Source: CANJIV01 sp046330225 (lineage in GTDB: Bacteria; Actinomycetota; Thermoleophilia; Solirubrobacterales; Solirubrobacteraceae). Taken from it: DNA of 64,000 nucleotides. The stretch lies in contig JAXLTD010000001.1 of NCBI GenBank assembly GCA_046330225.1, positions 124,001 to 188,000 on the forward strand. The letters run 5' to 3'. Shown one piece after another: positions 1 through 8,287 of the stretch (position 1 is the stretch's first letter; every line of letters begins with the position of its first letter). The notes under the pieces were generated by a model, which saw nothing but the letters and a program-made list of their open reading frames with translations, was not told the origin of the DNA and searched no databases. Position numbers and translations under genes: made by a program.

Positions 1-23
1 GGTCGGTCTTTCGCAGCGGCTAG
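1..23 (+). CDS. 3' tail of an upstream gene (partial)
   Basis: One reading frame runs in from the left edge and ends with TAG at 21-23, encoding only ...SVFRSG. That is too short to identify. Enolase commonly precedes an ftsB/divIC-like gene in actinobacteria, so an enolase C-terminus is possible, but this rests on gene order only. Confidence 0.25.
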
Positions 24-92
24 ATCCCCCGTCCGGGCGGTCCCGCCCGCCGGGGAGGACTTCGCCGCGGCGGGGCGAAAGCCGGGGCGAGC

Positions 93-452
93 ATGGCCGC
101 CACCGCCTCAGCCGCCGCCCGCCGCGGCCACGCCCGCCGCGCCTCGGGCGGCCGCCCGCGGCGACCGGCGGGGCCCGGCATCCGCTGGGATCGGGTGGGC
201 CGCATCGCCCTGCTGCTCGTGCTCGGGCTGATCCTCGCCCTGTACGTGGGCCCGCTGCACTCGTACTTGACGACGTGGCAGGAGTCGAAGGAACGCAAGG
301 CCGAGGTGACGCGCCTCGAGGCCGAGCGGGCCCGCCTCCTGGATCGCAAGCGCGAGCTCGAGCGCGCGGTGACGCTCGAGCGCGCGGCGCGCAGCCTCGG
401 GATGGTCAAGCCCGGCGAGCGCCCGTACGCGGTCGCCGCGCCCGCATCCTGA
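93..452 (+). CDS. FtsB/DivIC-type septum formation initiator
   Basis: A 119-residue bitopic membrane protein. A basic, disordered cytoplasmic tail (residues 1-36) precedes one hydrophobic segment (about 37-52), then a charged coiled coil rich in Glu and Arg (about 58-100), and the family's closing motif ARSLGMVKPGERPY. FtsB/DivIC proteins join FtsL and FtsQ/DivIB in the divisome and help activate septal peptidoglycan synthesis. Length and order of elements fit the family. The long Arg/Ala-rich N-terminus is typical of actinobacterial members. It sits 46 bases upstream of a small conserved gene that has its own promoter-like hexamer. Confidence 0.9.
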   Translation: MAATASAAARRGHARRASGGRPRRPAGPGIRWDRVGRIALLLVLGLILALYVGPLHSYLTTWQESKERKAEVTRLEAERARLLDRKRELERAVTLERAARSLGMVKPGERPYAVAAPAS

Positions 453-498
453 CCGTCACGGCCGGCCCGCGGTCCGGCGCTGCTACCTTGGCGCGCCC

Positions 499-825
499 GT
501 GAGCATCGAATCCGCCTGGCATCAGTGGGAGGAGGGCACCCGGCGCCTGGCGGCGGCACCGGCGGAGCATCAGCGCGCGCTCGAGCTCGTCACCGGCCGG
601 ATCGTCGAGGAGCTGCGGCGCCGCCTGGGCGGCGCGTTCACGGTGGAGGAGCTCGCCGGCCTCTACGACGCCGGAACCGACTGGTGCCTGGATCTCGCCA
701 TCGCCGCGGCGCCCGAGGACCCGTCCGCCTGGGACTCGCACGTCGTCGCCGATGCCGCCTTCGCCCGCTACGTGCGCGAGGCTGCCGACTTCGCGGGCGG
801 GCGGCGGATCCAAGCCGGCCCGTGA
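499..825 (+). CDS. Conserved small protein of unknown function
   Basis: A 108-residue soluble, mostly helical acidic protein with no recognisable catalytic motif or membrane segment; the middle reads LYDAGTDWCLDLA. I do not recognise the family. The GTG start at 499 is supported by a TACCTT hexamer at 484-489, nine bases upstream, as expected for a leaderless message. It follows the ftsB-like gene in the same direction and converges on the acetyltransferase at 830. Confidence 0.7.
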   Translation: MSIESAWHQWEEGTRRLAAAPAEHQRALELVTGRIVEELRRRLGGAFTVEELAGLYDAGTDWCLDLAIAAAPEDPSAWDSHVVADAAFARYVREAADFAGGRRIQAGP

Positions 826-829
826 CCGC

Positions 830-1618
830 TCACGCGGCCGCTTCGAGCGTCCATTTCGTCCGGGTCCCGATCGGGTCGAAGCCGAGCCGGCCGTAGAACT
901 CCCGCGGCCAGCCGCTGGCTTCGGCGACGATGAAGACGAGCTCGTGGCCCGCCGCCTGGGCCGCCGCGATCGCCGCGCCGATGACCGCCCGGGCCGCGCC
1001 CTGGCCACGATGCGCCGGCAGCGTGGCGACGTCCTCGATCTGGGCGGTGCGCCCGTCCGAGTAGAGGTGGCACGCGGCGACCACGTGCCCGTCCGGCCCG
1101 CGGACGCCGAAGAACCGCGCGTCGGTGGCGTCCAGCAAGCGCCGGTCGGCCGCGGCGATCTGGCCGACGAGCCCCTCGGCGGCCGCCTCGTGCTCGCGCA
1201 GCGAGCCGGCGAACAGCCCGCTGAGATCGTCGAGCGCGACGGCTTCAGCCCGCGGATGGTCTCCGGGGGGACGGTCCGGCGCACGGCGGAGCGCCATCGT
1301 GACGAGCGGGGACGGCTCCCACCCGGCGGCGGCCAGCGGGGAGCCGATCGCTGGGCTGTCGGACGCTCCGGCGAGCGACACGGAGCGGTGGCCCAGCCCG
1401 GCTCCGCCCAGGAGGCGGTCGGCGGCCGCCAGCAGGGCCGGGCCGGTCACCGGGCCGGCGGGATCGTGCACGTTCAGGAAGTTGAGGTCGTACACGAGCG
1501 GGAGGCTGGGGGTGAGCATCGCGACGCCCAGCCCGAACGGCTCGGCCCGGTCGCAGCGGGCCGCGCAGAGCGTGTCCTCGAACCGCAGGGACTGGGCGTA
1601 GACGGGGTCCGCGCCCAC
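830..1618 (-). CDS. GNAT family N-acetyltransferase
   Basis: A 262-residue protein whose C-terminal half carries the GNAT fold. The acetyl-CoA pyrophosphate-binding turn is visible as HRGQGAARAVIG (around residue 203), followed by the helix and the GF/YxRLGF element near the end (FYGRLGF). The N-terminal half is a divergent second GNAT-like or lid region. The acceptor cannot be deduced. The start is GTG, 12 bases after the stop of the gene at 1631-2188, so the two are probably one transcript. Members with this layout are usually annotated only as GNAT family. Confidence 0.85.
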   Translation of the reverse strand: MGADPVYAQSLRFEDTLCAARCDRAEPFGLGVAMLTPSLPLVYDLNFLNVHDPAGPVTGPALLAAADRLLGGAGLGHRSVSLAGASDSPAIGSPLAAAGWEPSPLVTMALRRAPDRPPGDHPRAEAVALDDLSGLFAGSLREHEAAAEGLVGQIAAADRRLLDATDARFFGVRGPDGHVVAACHLYSDGRTAQIEDVATLPAHRGQGAARAVIGAAIAAAQAAGHELVFIVAEASGWPREFYGRLGFDPIGTRTKWTLEAAA

Positions 1619-1630
1619 CGCGACGCCCGA

Positions 1631-2188
1631 TCAGTCGTCGTCGGCGCCCGTCCGGCGGATCACGATCTGGTCCTCTTCGATCGTGACCTCGACGGGGCGG
1701 TGCCCGGCCCAGTGCTCGGCGTAGATGGGATCGTCGGCCACCGCGGGGTCGAGCCAGAGCCCGTACCCCTCCTCGCCGTGGTCGAAGCTCCCTTCCAGCG
1801 GACGGGGGCCGGCCTTGCGGCGCCGGCCGCCGCGGCGGCCGCGGCGGCGCTTCTCGGCGCCCTCGTCGTCCTCGTCGTCGCCGGCCTCGGCGCGGGCCGC
1901 GGCAGCCGCCTCGGCGGCGGCGGCCGCTTCGGCACGGGCGGCCTCGGCCTCTTCGAGCTCGGCGGCAATCGCGGCGTCGTCCTCGGCGCGCAGGTCGATC
2001 TCCTCGTCCGCGGCCGCGGCGGCGCCGTTGCCGTCGGCGTCCTCGGGCGCGAGTTCGTTCTCACGCTTGAAGGCGTTGATCTGCTGGACCGTGACGTCGA
2101 GCTGATGAGCGATCCAGGCGTCCGTGCGGCCCTCGCGGGCCCAGGCGCGGATCTGGTTGAAGTGGGGTCGAAGTGACTTTCGTGCCAT
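1631..2188 (-). CDS. HTH-containing low-complexity protein, unknown function
   Basis: A 185-residue protein in three parts. Residues 1-45 look like a helix-turn-helix (ARKSLRPHFNQIRAWAREG then a second helix ending NAFKRENEL). The middle is Ala/Glu-rich and probably coiled. Then comes a strongly basic patch (RRRGRRGGRRRK) and a conserved acidic/aromatic C-terminus (GYGLWLDPAVADDPIY). The architecture suggests nucleic acid binding, but that is inference. A TAGGCT hexamer at 2200-2205 lies 11 bases before the ATG, consistent with a very short leader. The acetyltransferase follows directly. Confidence 0.7.
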   Translation of the reverse strand: MARKSLRPHFNQIRAWAREGRTDAWIAHQLDVTVQQINAFKRENELAPEDADGNGAAAAADEEIDLRAEDDAAIAAELEEAEAARAEAAAAAEAAAAARAEAGDDEDDEGAEKRRRGRRGGRRRKAGPRPLEGSFDHGEEGYGLWLDPAVADDPIYAEHWAGHRPVEVTIEEDQIVIRRTGADDD

Positions 2189-2390
2189 GAACGCGCCGCA
2201 GCCTAGCGCACCCGCCGTGGCGCCCGATTCCCGGTCCGCGGGTGCCGGCGGCGCGCAGGCGGGCCACCGGCCAGAGTTCTCTGGACACTCGGTGCCTCGG
2301 GGGAGCCGGGCCGCTATGCTGACCGATCACCCTGCCGCTGGCGTCAGCCCGCTGCAGCTGTCTGCCCAGCCGCCGCCCTGAAAGGCGACC

Positions 2391-2654
2391 ATGCTCGTAC
2401 TGACCCGAAAGTCCAACCAGAGCATCATGATCGGTGACGACATCGAAGTCACCGTGCTCTCGGTGATGGGCGAGAAGGTTCGGCTGGGGATCCAGGCTCC
2501 CCGCGACATCCCGGTGTTCCGCACCGAGGTGTACCTCGAGATCCAAGAGGAGCGCGCCTCCGGCACCCGCGGCGACCGCGACGCGGCCAAGGATCCCGGC
2601 GTGCGCAAGCAGGTCGACGACGCCCTGCGCCGCCTTGGCGAGGGCACGTCCTGA
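2391..2654 (+). CDS. csrA: Carbon storage/translational regulator CsrA
   Basis: An 87-residue CsrA. The N-terminus MLVLTRKSNQSIMIGDDI is the canonical first strands, and the RNA-contacting GIQAPRDIPVFRTEVY segment is intact (Arg in APRDIPVxR). CsrA dimers bind GGA motifs in mRNA leaders and alter translation or stability; in Gram-positives they are linked with flagellin synthesis and FliW. Most CsrA proteins are near 60-75 residues; this one has about 25 extra charged residues at the C-terminus. The start has an AAAGG ribosome site eight bases upstream. No flagellar or fliW gene is nearby. Confidence 0.95.
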   Translation: MLVLTRKSNQSIMIGDDIEVTVLSVMGEKVRLGIQAPRDIPVFRTEVYLEIQEERASGTRGDRDAAKDPGVRKQVDDALRRLGEGTS

Positions 2655-2683
2655 GCTGAGCCGCTGCGCCGGGCCGTGCGCGG

Positions 2684-2923
2684 CTAGCCGAGCAGCAGCG
2701 CGAGGGTCTTGAACATCACGATCGTGACGATCACAGCCGTCGCGATCATGGAGAAGATGAGGACCCCGAAGCGCACCGACGACCGCTTGCGCTCGCGCGT
2801 GATGGACCGCCGGCGGGACCGGTGGCGCGTAGTTTCTTGGAGCCGCTCGCGCCGCGTCCGGTCAAGGGCGATCTCCTCGACGAAGGCACGTTCGATCTCC
2901 GCGATGCTCTGACGCATGCGCAT
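2684..2923 (-). CDS. Small tail-anchored membrane protein
   Basis: A 79-residue protein: an acidic/basic helical N-terminus (SIAEIERAFVEEIALDRT), a very basic stretch (RHRSRRRSITRERKRSS), and one C-terminal hydrophobic helix of about 22 residues ending in the last residues of the protein. This predicts an N-in tail-anchored protein. I do not recognise a family. The start ATG at 2923 was chosen because a TAGGCT hexamer sits at 2935-2940 and the open frame upstream of it looks non-coding. It is divergent from the secreted protein at 2982. Confidence 0.6.
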   Translation of the reverse strand: MRMRQSIAEIERAFVEEIALDRTRRERLQETTRHRSRRRSITRERKRSSVRFGVLIFSMIATAVIVTIVMFKTLALLLG

Positions 2924-2981
2924 AAGGTCTGCCAAGCCTACCAGCGTGTGGGGCGGGCTTGGCGTGCCAGGATGGATCGCG

Positions 2982-3380
2982 ATGCCTCGTGCCGCCCTCA
3001 TCTCCGTGCTCGCCGCAGCCGTCCTGTCCGTGGCCGCAAGCCCCGCCGCCGCTGGGAATTCGGGCCCGCGAGTGGCCGTCGACGTCAGTCGCGGGCCAGC
3101 GGCGCGCAGCACCCTGTTCGAGGTCACGACGCTCGGCCCGTGCGCCGCGGTCGGAGGCCTGGATCTGTGCTTTCGTGCCCGCCTGCAGGCGTGGCGGGGG
3201 GCGCGCCGGCTCGTCTCCCGGAGCCTCAGCCGGCCCAGCGTCTTTGCGTCCTACCGGGCCGTCGTGCGGTGGCCGTGCCGGGCGGCCGGCCGCGTGCGCT
3301 GGGCGGTGGCCGTGACCGACACCGACACGGGCCTCAGCGCGCGGCGCACCGGGGTGCTGTCGGTGCCGCGCTGCCGCTAG
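2982..3380 (+). CDS. Small secreted protein, unknown function
   Basis: A 132-residue exported protein. Residues 1-24 form a signal peptide (MPRAALISVLAAAVLSVAAS, then PAAAG) with a likely AxA cleavage site. The mature part is a beta-rich single domain with four cysteines (around GPCAAVGGLDLCF, WPCRAAG and the final CR), which could form two disulfides. No catalytic motif is seen. The start was placed at the ATG giving a clean signal peptide; the in-frame ATG 66 bases upstream would mask it and overlaps the divergent gene. Confidence 0.65.
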   Translation: MPRAALISVLAAAVLSVAASPAAAGNSGPRVAVDVSRGPAARSTLFEVTTLGPCAAVGGLDLCFRARLQAWRGARRLVSRSLSRPSVFASYRAVVRWPCRAAGRVRWAVAVTDTDTGLSARRTGVLSVPRCR

Positions 3381-3419
3381 CGGCCGTCTGCCCAGGCCGC
3401 CGCCGCGTCACCGCCGTCC

Positions 3420-3968
3420 TCAGCCGCAGGCCGACCACAGCCCGCGGCCGGACGCCCGGGCCGCGCGCGCCAGCCGTGCGAACTCATCGGCGTGGGCGAC
3501 GTTCGGAGGGATCGTCAGCGGGACCGCGAAGCCGTCGCGGACGAGGATCGCGTTGACGAACGCCGCATCGGGCTGCCGGTACACGTAGGCCAGCAGCCGG
3601 CCGTAGCGGTCGCGGGTCTCCGTGTCGAGCTGGAGCCGGACCCGCCGGCGCTCGACGAGCCGCGTGTTCGCCGCGGTCGCGGCCCGCCCGAAGCACTGCA
3701 CCGGGGTGCCGGGCTTCTTCGTCTCGGGCGTGTCCATGCCGATGTACCGGACCCGCTCCGTGCGCCCGGAGTCGAGCCGGACCTTGATCGTGTCGCCGTC
3801 GGTGATCTTCACGACCTCGCCTGTCAGCGTCGCGTTCGGCCGCTCCCCGGGCGCCAGCTCGGACGGATCCTCGCGGTGGCGTCCGGCGAGCTGGTCGGCG
3901 CAGCCCCCTCCGACCGCCGCCAGGGCAGCGAAGAGGGCAATCCAGGCCGAGGCGCGACGCCAGGTCAT
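3420..3968 (-). CDS. Secreted thermonuclease (SNase-like) lipoprotein
   Basis: A 182-residue staphylococcal-nuclease homologue. Signal peptide with a lipobox-like end (AAVGGGC, Cys23) predicts a lipoprotein. Core motifs are present: ITDGDTIKV (calcium-binding Asp57/Asp59), RYIGMDTPE (Asp79, Glu82) and DRYGRLLAYVY (catalytic Arg region near 121-124). It should hydrolyse DNA and RNA at the cell surface in a Ca-dependent way. The length fits one OB-fold nuclease domain. A TAGCGT hexamer at 3976-3981, seven bases before the ATG, supports this start and a leaderless message. Confidence 0.9.
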   Translation of the reverse strand: MTWRRASAWIALFAALAAVGGGCADQLAGRHREDPSELAPGERPNATLTGEVVKITDGDTIKVRLDSGRTERVRYIGMDTPETKKPGTPVQCFGRAATAANTRLVERRRVRLQLDTETRDRYGRLLAYVYRQPDAAFVNAILVRDGFAVPLTIPPNVAHADEFARLARAARASGRGLWSACG

Positions 3969-4088
3969 GCCCGGGACGCTAGCCCGGCTCCGGTCGCGGT
4001 GAACGGATCCGTGCAGGCGCGTGTCGGCGTCGCGCCTCCGGCGTGCGCGGGCGTGACAGGCTGGCGTGTCCGACCGCCGGACCGGAGG

Positions 4089-5018
4089 TCAGGCGGTGAC
4101 GCCCGACCCGGCCTCGGCGGAGGTGTAGACGTCGACGAAGCGCAGGTAGTTCGCGGCGATCTGGTCCGACGCGGCATCGCGCTCCAGCGACCCGTCCAGG
4201 AAGCCCTTGAGGCTGTCCCACCAGATCGACCGTCCGATCGCGAACCCGACGAAGCCCTCCACCGGCGCAGCCTGGCGCAGCCAGTGATCGACCTTGTCGT
4301 CGTTGGCGCCACGGCCGAGCAGCACGCAGACCACGCCGTCACGGCCGCCCGCGCGCGTCTGGGCGGCGATCCGCTCGGCGTCTTCGCGGGTGTCGACGCC
4401 TTCGATCTTCCAGACGTCGGACTCGATGCCGGCGTCCTGGAGCTCGGCGATGGCGCGGCGCATGAGCTCGGGCCGCAGCTCGGCGTCGTAGCGGTCCGTG
4501 TCGCCGCCGACCGAGGCGAGCTGGGCCTCCTCGGCGGGCACGAGCAGCTCGAACAGGAACTTGCGCCCGTTCTCGTGCAGCCAGTCCGACAGGCGCTTGA
4601 GCCGCGCGGTCTGGCGCTCGTTCATGCCGGCGTCGCCGTCGGGGTTGTAGCGGACGAGCACCTTGGAGAAGTCCGGGTCGAAGTCGAGGATGTGCTGGCC
4701 GAACTCCTCGCCGTACTCGAAGTCGAATTCGTTCTGGCCGCTCTTCTCCACCGGCATGGCGAGCTTGAGCCCCTTGGCCTTGGCCTGGGCCGGAATGTCG
4801 CCGCCGAACTGCTCGTCGACGAGCGCGCCGGTGGCGGTGGCATCCGCGCCGCGCTCGGTCGCCTTGGCCAGGCCTTCGTAGATCAGGTGCTTGGCGTCCG
4901 CGATCGTGGCGGTCTCCTCGGGCGTGGGGTCGCCCTGAATTCCGAACATCTTCTTCTGGAACGACCCGCGATGGTCGAACGCGAGGATGAAGAGCTTGCC
5001 GTCGTAGCCAAGGCCCAT
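4089..5018 (-). CDS. DUF2090/IolC C-terminal-type aldolase family protein
   Basis: A 309-residue TIM-barrel-type protein resembling the C-terminal half of IolC proteins, where it is annotated as 2-deoxy-5-keto-gluconate-6-phosphate aldolase-like. Seen features: the opening strand KLFILAFDHRGSFQKKMFG, a central FLFELLVPAEE strand, and the closing pair VWKIEGV and GFAIGRSIWWDSL with the lysine expected of a Schiff-base class I aldolase. There is no kinase domain, so this is the stand-alone form. No inositol genes are nearby, so the real substrate is unknown. The start ATG at 5018 gives the family N-terminus; the extra open frame upstream is non-coding. Confidence 0.8.
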   Translation of the reverse strand: MGLGYDGKLFILAFDHRGSFQKKMFGIQGDPTPEETATIADAKHLIYEGLAKATERGADATATGALVDEQFGGDIPAQAKAKGLKLAMPVEKSGQNEFDFEYGEEFGQHILDFDPDFSKVLVRYNPDGDAGMNERQTARLKRLSDWLHENGRKFLFELLVPAEEAQLASVGGDTDRYDAELRPELMRRAIAELQDAGIESDVWKIEGVDTREDAERIAAQTRAGGRDGVVCVLLGRGANDDKVDHWLRQAAPVEGFVGFAIGRSIWWDSLKGFLDGSLERDAASDQIAANYLRFVDVYTSAEAGSGVTA

Positions 5019-5173
5019 GCGTGCATCAACTCCGTGGTCGAGAGAGTGTGGCGGCGGACCCCGACACGCGGAGCCGCGCGGGCAGTGTAGTCGCGCCAGG
5101 CCGGGGCTGCGACCGCGAAAAACCGCAGCGCCCGCGCGGCGGATCACGCTGCGCGAGTACGCTTGCGCGCGCA

Positions 5174-6283
5174 ATGGCGGACCTCGTCCCGAACTTCGCT
5201 GGCCCGAGCTACACCATCGGCATCGAGGAGGAGCTCATGATCCTCGATGCCGGGACGCTCGATCTCGCCAACGCCATCGAGGGACTGCTCGAGCCGGCAC
5301 CGGCCGGGGAGATCAAGCCGGAGCTGATGGAGTCGGTGCTCGAGATCTCGACCGATCCGTGCCCGAACACGGCCGCGGCCGCGACGCAGCTGCGGGCGCT
5401 GCGGCGTCACGTGCGGGAGCGGGCCGAAGCGAAGGGCCTGGCGATCGGGTCGTCGGGCACGCACCCCTTCGCGATGTGGGAGGACCAGCGGATCGTCGGC
5501 CGCTCGCGGTACCGCGACCTCATCAGCGCCCTGCGGTTCGTCGCGCGCCAGGAGATCATCTTCGGCGTCCACGTGCACGTCGGGATCGACGACGCCGACA
5601 AGGCCGTGCACGTCGCCAACGGGATGCGGGTCCACCTGCCGGTGCTGCTCGCGCTCTCGGCCAACTCGCCGTTCTGGCGGGCCGACGCCACCGGGATGGC
5701 CTCGACGCGCATGCCGATCTTCCGCGCCTTCCCGCGCGTCGGGGTTCCGCCGTTCTACGCCGGCTGGGACGACTGGGCCCGCCGCGTCGGCTTCATGATC
5801 GACAGCCGGGTCATCGAGGACTACACGTACCTCTGGTACGACGTGCGACCGCACCCGAACTTCGGCACCGTCGAGATCCGCGTGTTCGACGCGCAGACCC
5901 GGGTGGAGCACACGCTTGCGCTCGCGGCGCTCACGCAGGCCCTGGTCCGCGAGCTGGCCGAGCACTTCACGGCGGGCGAGCAGCTGTCGGACTACCCGTA
6001 CGAGATGATCGACGAGAACAAGTGGCTCGCCGCCCGCCACGGGCTCGAGGGCGACCTCGTCGACCTGCCCCGGCAGGAGCGGGTGCCGACGAAGGAGCTC
6101 GCCCGCCGGCTGCTGGACCGCGCCCGCGAGCACGCGCAGGATCTCGGCTCGGCGGCCGAGCTCGAGGGGATCGCCGACCTGCTCGAGCGCGGGAACGGCG
6201 CCGCTCGCCAGCAGGTGGTCTACGAGGCCAACCACGACCTCCGCGAGGTCGTGTCGGAGATCGTCGAGGTCACGGGGGAGTAG
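5174..6283 (+). CDS. Carboxylate-amine ligase, glutamate-cysteine ligase type 2 (YbdK) family
   Basis: A 369-residue member of the GCS2/YbdK family, ATP-dependent ligases related to gamma-glutamylcysteine synthetase. Motifs: TIGIEEELMI near the N-terminus (metal-binding glutamates), GSSGTHPF, GVHVHVG, and FGTVEIRVFDAQT, which are typical of the active site. The family makes gamma-glutamyl amides; whether this copy makes glutamylcysteine is not decidable here. The start ATG is 156 bases from the divergent aldolase-like gene, with a TACGCT hexamer at 5158-5163 ending ten bases upstream, so the leader is absent or a few bases long. Confidence 0.9.
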   Translation: MADLVPNFAGPSYTIGIEEELMILDAGTLDLANAIEGLLEPAPAGEIKPELMESVLEISTDPCPNTAAAATQLRALRRHVRERAEAKGLAIGSSGTHPFAMWEDQRIVGRSRYRDLISALRFVARQEIIFGVHVHVGIDDADKAVHVANGMRVHLPVLLALSANSPFWRADATGMASTRMPIFRAFPRVGVPPFYAGWDDWARRVGFMIDSRVIEDYTYLWYDVRPHPNFGTVEIRVFDAQTRVEHTLALAALTQALVRELAEHFTAGEQLSDYPYEMIDENKWLAARHGLEGDLVDLPRQERVPTKELARRLLDRAREHAQDLGSAAELEGIADLLERGNGAARQQVVYEANHDLREVVSEIVEVTGE

Positions 6284-6383
6284 GGCCTGGGCGGGCCGAG
6301 ACGTTCGGTCCAGACGGGCCGTTCCGCGGCCGCGCTGGCCGGGCGGCGGGTGCTCCGGCGCGGCGGGCGTAGAATCGCCCGCG

Positions 6384-7142
6384 ATGTCGAGCGCCGACCT
6401 CTTCGTGGTGTGCAAGAACTGCGGTTCGGAGGTGAGCCCGTACATCACGGAGTGCCCGTACTGCGGCACCCGGCTGCGCAAGCGCGCGCCGAAGCTCGAC
6501 CGCGACGGCAACGTCGCTGAAGAGAAGAAGCGCGGCGGGCCGGCGCGGCCCACCCTCCCGAAGCTGCGGCGCGGCGAGATTCCCGGCATCCGCGTCGATG
6601 CCCGCCCGTACGCGACCGCCGCGCTGATCGTGGCGAGCCTCGCGGTGTCGCTGGCCTGGCGGGGCGGTGCCTTCAGCCAGGCCGACGCGGCGATCATCGG
6701 GCCGCTCAGCGGTGACTGGTGGCGGCTGCTCACGTACTCGTTCGTCTACGACAACGCCGGGTATCAGCTGGCCGCGCTCGTGGCGGTCGCCCTCTTCGGC
6801 TGGCTCATCGAGCGCCGGCGCGGCCCGTTCGCGGTCCTCCTCATCTATTTCGCCGGAGCGGCGGCGGGCGGGGCCATCGAGGCCTACGGCGCCGCAGTTC
6901 CCGTGGCCGCCGGGGCCAACGGCGCCGCGCTCGCCCTGCTGCTCGCCTGGATGGTGCCGGAGCTCCTGGCCCGGCGCCGCGGCGAGGACACGGAGGCCGA
7001 CCTGCTCGGCGCCGCTGCGATCGGCGCGGTCGTGGCCCTCATCCCGCTCGCGGCGACCGAGGCGAGCTGGCTCGCCGGGGCGGGCGGCGCCGCCATCGGG
7101 GTGTTCGCGGGCGTCGTTCTCGATCAGGCCGGCGGCGAGTAG
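6384..7142 (+). CDS. Zinc-ribbon rhomboid-family membrane protein, probably inactive
   Basis: A 252-residue protein. The N-terminus has a CxxC...CxxC zinc ribbon (Cys10, 13, 24, 27), then a basic linker and about six membrane helices with rhomboid layout: WWRLLTYSFVY loop L1, the FGWLIERRRGP turn, and a GxxG helix. The catalytic serine motif GxSG reads GANG (Asn179 where Ser is expected), and the last helix has AGAGGAAIG where the catalytic His of HxxG should be. It therefore looks like a rhomboid pseudoprotease, which typically binds or traffics membrane proteins. TAGAAT at 6370-6375, eight bases before the ATG, marks a leaderless promoter. Confidence 0.8.
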   Translation: MSSADLFVVCKNCGSEVSPYITECPYCGTRLRKRAPKLDRDGNVAEEKKRGGPARPTLPKLRRGEIPGIRVDARPYATAALIVASLAVSLAWRGGAFSQADAAIIGPLSGDWWRLLTYSFVYDNAGYQLAALVAVALFGWLIERRRGPFAVLLIYFAGAAAGGAIEAYGAAVPVAAGANGAALALLLAWMVPELLARRRGEDTEADLLGAAAIGAVVALIPLAATEASWLAGAGGAAIGVFAGVVLDQAGGE

Positions 7143-7214
7143 CCGGCACCGCGCCGGGCCCGGAGCGCCGCCAGTGCGGTGCGGTCCGGACCGGTCGCGC
7201 CGCGGGCCGACGAG

Positions 7215-7245
7215 GAGGTTCGGCCGCCCCGGCCGGCCGAACCTC
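7215..7245. terminator. Bidirectional terminator hairpin between convergent genes
   Basis: An 11-bp perfect inverted repeat (GAGGTTCGGCC at 7215-7225 and its complement at 7235-7245) with a nine-base loop lies between the convergent rhomboid-like gene and selD. There is no long T tract, as usual in GC-rich genomes, so termination efficiency is inferred from position and stem stability. Confidence 0.6.
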
Positions 7246-7257
7246 GGCTTCGGCGCC

Positions 7258-8268
7258 TCAGGCGAGCTGGATCCTGCCCGGGGCCCCGGCCTCGAGGCGC
7301 CCGATCACCGCGCCGGGGACCTCGCCCTCCCGCCCGGGCGGGAGCGCCACGAGCAGGCCGCCGGACGTCATGGCGTCGGCGGCCAGGCGCACCTGGGCGA
7401 GCGGGAGGCCGGGAGCGACGGAGGCGAAGGCCGCCGCGTGGCCGGCGTTGCGGCGACTGCCGCCGGACACCGCGGCGTCGTCGGCGAGCAGGTCCAGGAC
7501 GCCGTCGATCGCGGGAATCGCCGCGGCCTCGATCGTCGCGGCCAGCCCGCTGGCCAGTGCGAGCTCATGCAGGTGGCCGAGGAGCCCGAAGCCCGTGACG
7601 TCGGTCATCGCGTGGGCCCCGGCGGCCGCCGCGGCCGCCGCGGCGTCGCGGTTGAGCGTGGTCATCACGGCCACGGCACGGGCGACCAGCGCATCGGAGG
7701 CCAGCCCGCGCTTGGCGGCGGTCGCGACGGCGCCCGCGCCGAGCGGCTTGGTGAGCACGAGGACGTCGCCCGGCTGCCCGCCCGCGTTGGTGAGCACCCG
7801 GTCCGGATGCACGGTGCCGGTCACGGCCAGCCCGTACTTCGGCTCGGCGTCGTCGATCGAATGCCCGCCGACGAGCACCGCGCCCGCCGCCGCGACGGCA
7901 TCATGCCCGCCCCGGAGCACGTCGCGGAGCAGGTCCCCGCCCAGGGTCTCCAGCGGCCAGGCGACGAGGTTGAGCGCGGTCATCGGCACGCCGCCCATGG
8001 CGTAGACGTCCGAGAGGGCGTTGGTGGCGGCGATGCGGCCGAAGTCGTACGGGTCGTCGACGATCGGGGTGAAGAAGTCGGCGGTCTGGACGATCGCCAG
8101 GTCGGCGCGCAGGCGGTAGACGCCGGCGTCGTCGGCGGTCTCGTGCCCGACGAGCAGATCCGGGTCCTCGCTGCGCGGGAGCCCCGCGACGAGCGGGCCG
8201 AGCGCTGCGGCTGGCAGCTTGCAGCCGCAGCCGGCGCCGTGCGAGAGCGACGTGAGCTTGACGGCCAC
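7258..8268 (-). CDS. selD: Selenide, water dikinase SelD
   Basis: A 336-residue selenophosphate synthetase, which makes selenophosphate from selenide and ATP for selenocysteine and selenouridine synthesis. The N-terminal active-site loop SHGAGCGCKL is intact, with the catalytic Cys encoded by TGC (not TGA/selenocysteine) and the essential Lys. The AIRS-type core is recognisable in QTADFFTPIVDDPYDFGRI, ATNALSDVYAMGG and MTDVTGFGLLGH. Length is normal. It starts with GTG only 19 bases from the divergent gene at 8288. No selA, selB or tRNA-Sec gene is in the window. Confidence 0.95.
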   Translation of the reverse strand: MAVKLTSLSHGAGCGCKLPAAALGPLVAGLPRSEDPDLLVGHETADDAGVYRLRADLAIVQTADFFTPIVDDPYDFGRIAATNALSDVYAMGGVPMTALNLVAWPLETLGGDLLRDVLRGGHDAVAAAGAVLVGGHSIDDAEPKYGLAVTGTVHPDRVLTNAGGQPGDVLVLTKPLGAGAVATAAKRGLASDALVARAVAVMTTLNRDAAAAAAAAGAHAMTDVTGFGLLGHLHELALASGLAATIEAAAIPAIDGVLDLLADDAAVSGGSRRNAGHAAAFASVAPGLPLAQVRLAADAMTSGGLLVALPPGREGEVPGAVIGRLEAGAPGRIQLA

Positions 8269-8287
8269 GTCCGTATGATGGCGCGCG

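Noticed and set aside
8220..8240. Selenocysteine in SelD
   Set aside because: The catalytic codon is TGC (Cys), not TGA, and no SECIS-like role is needed.
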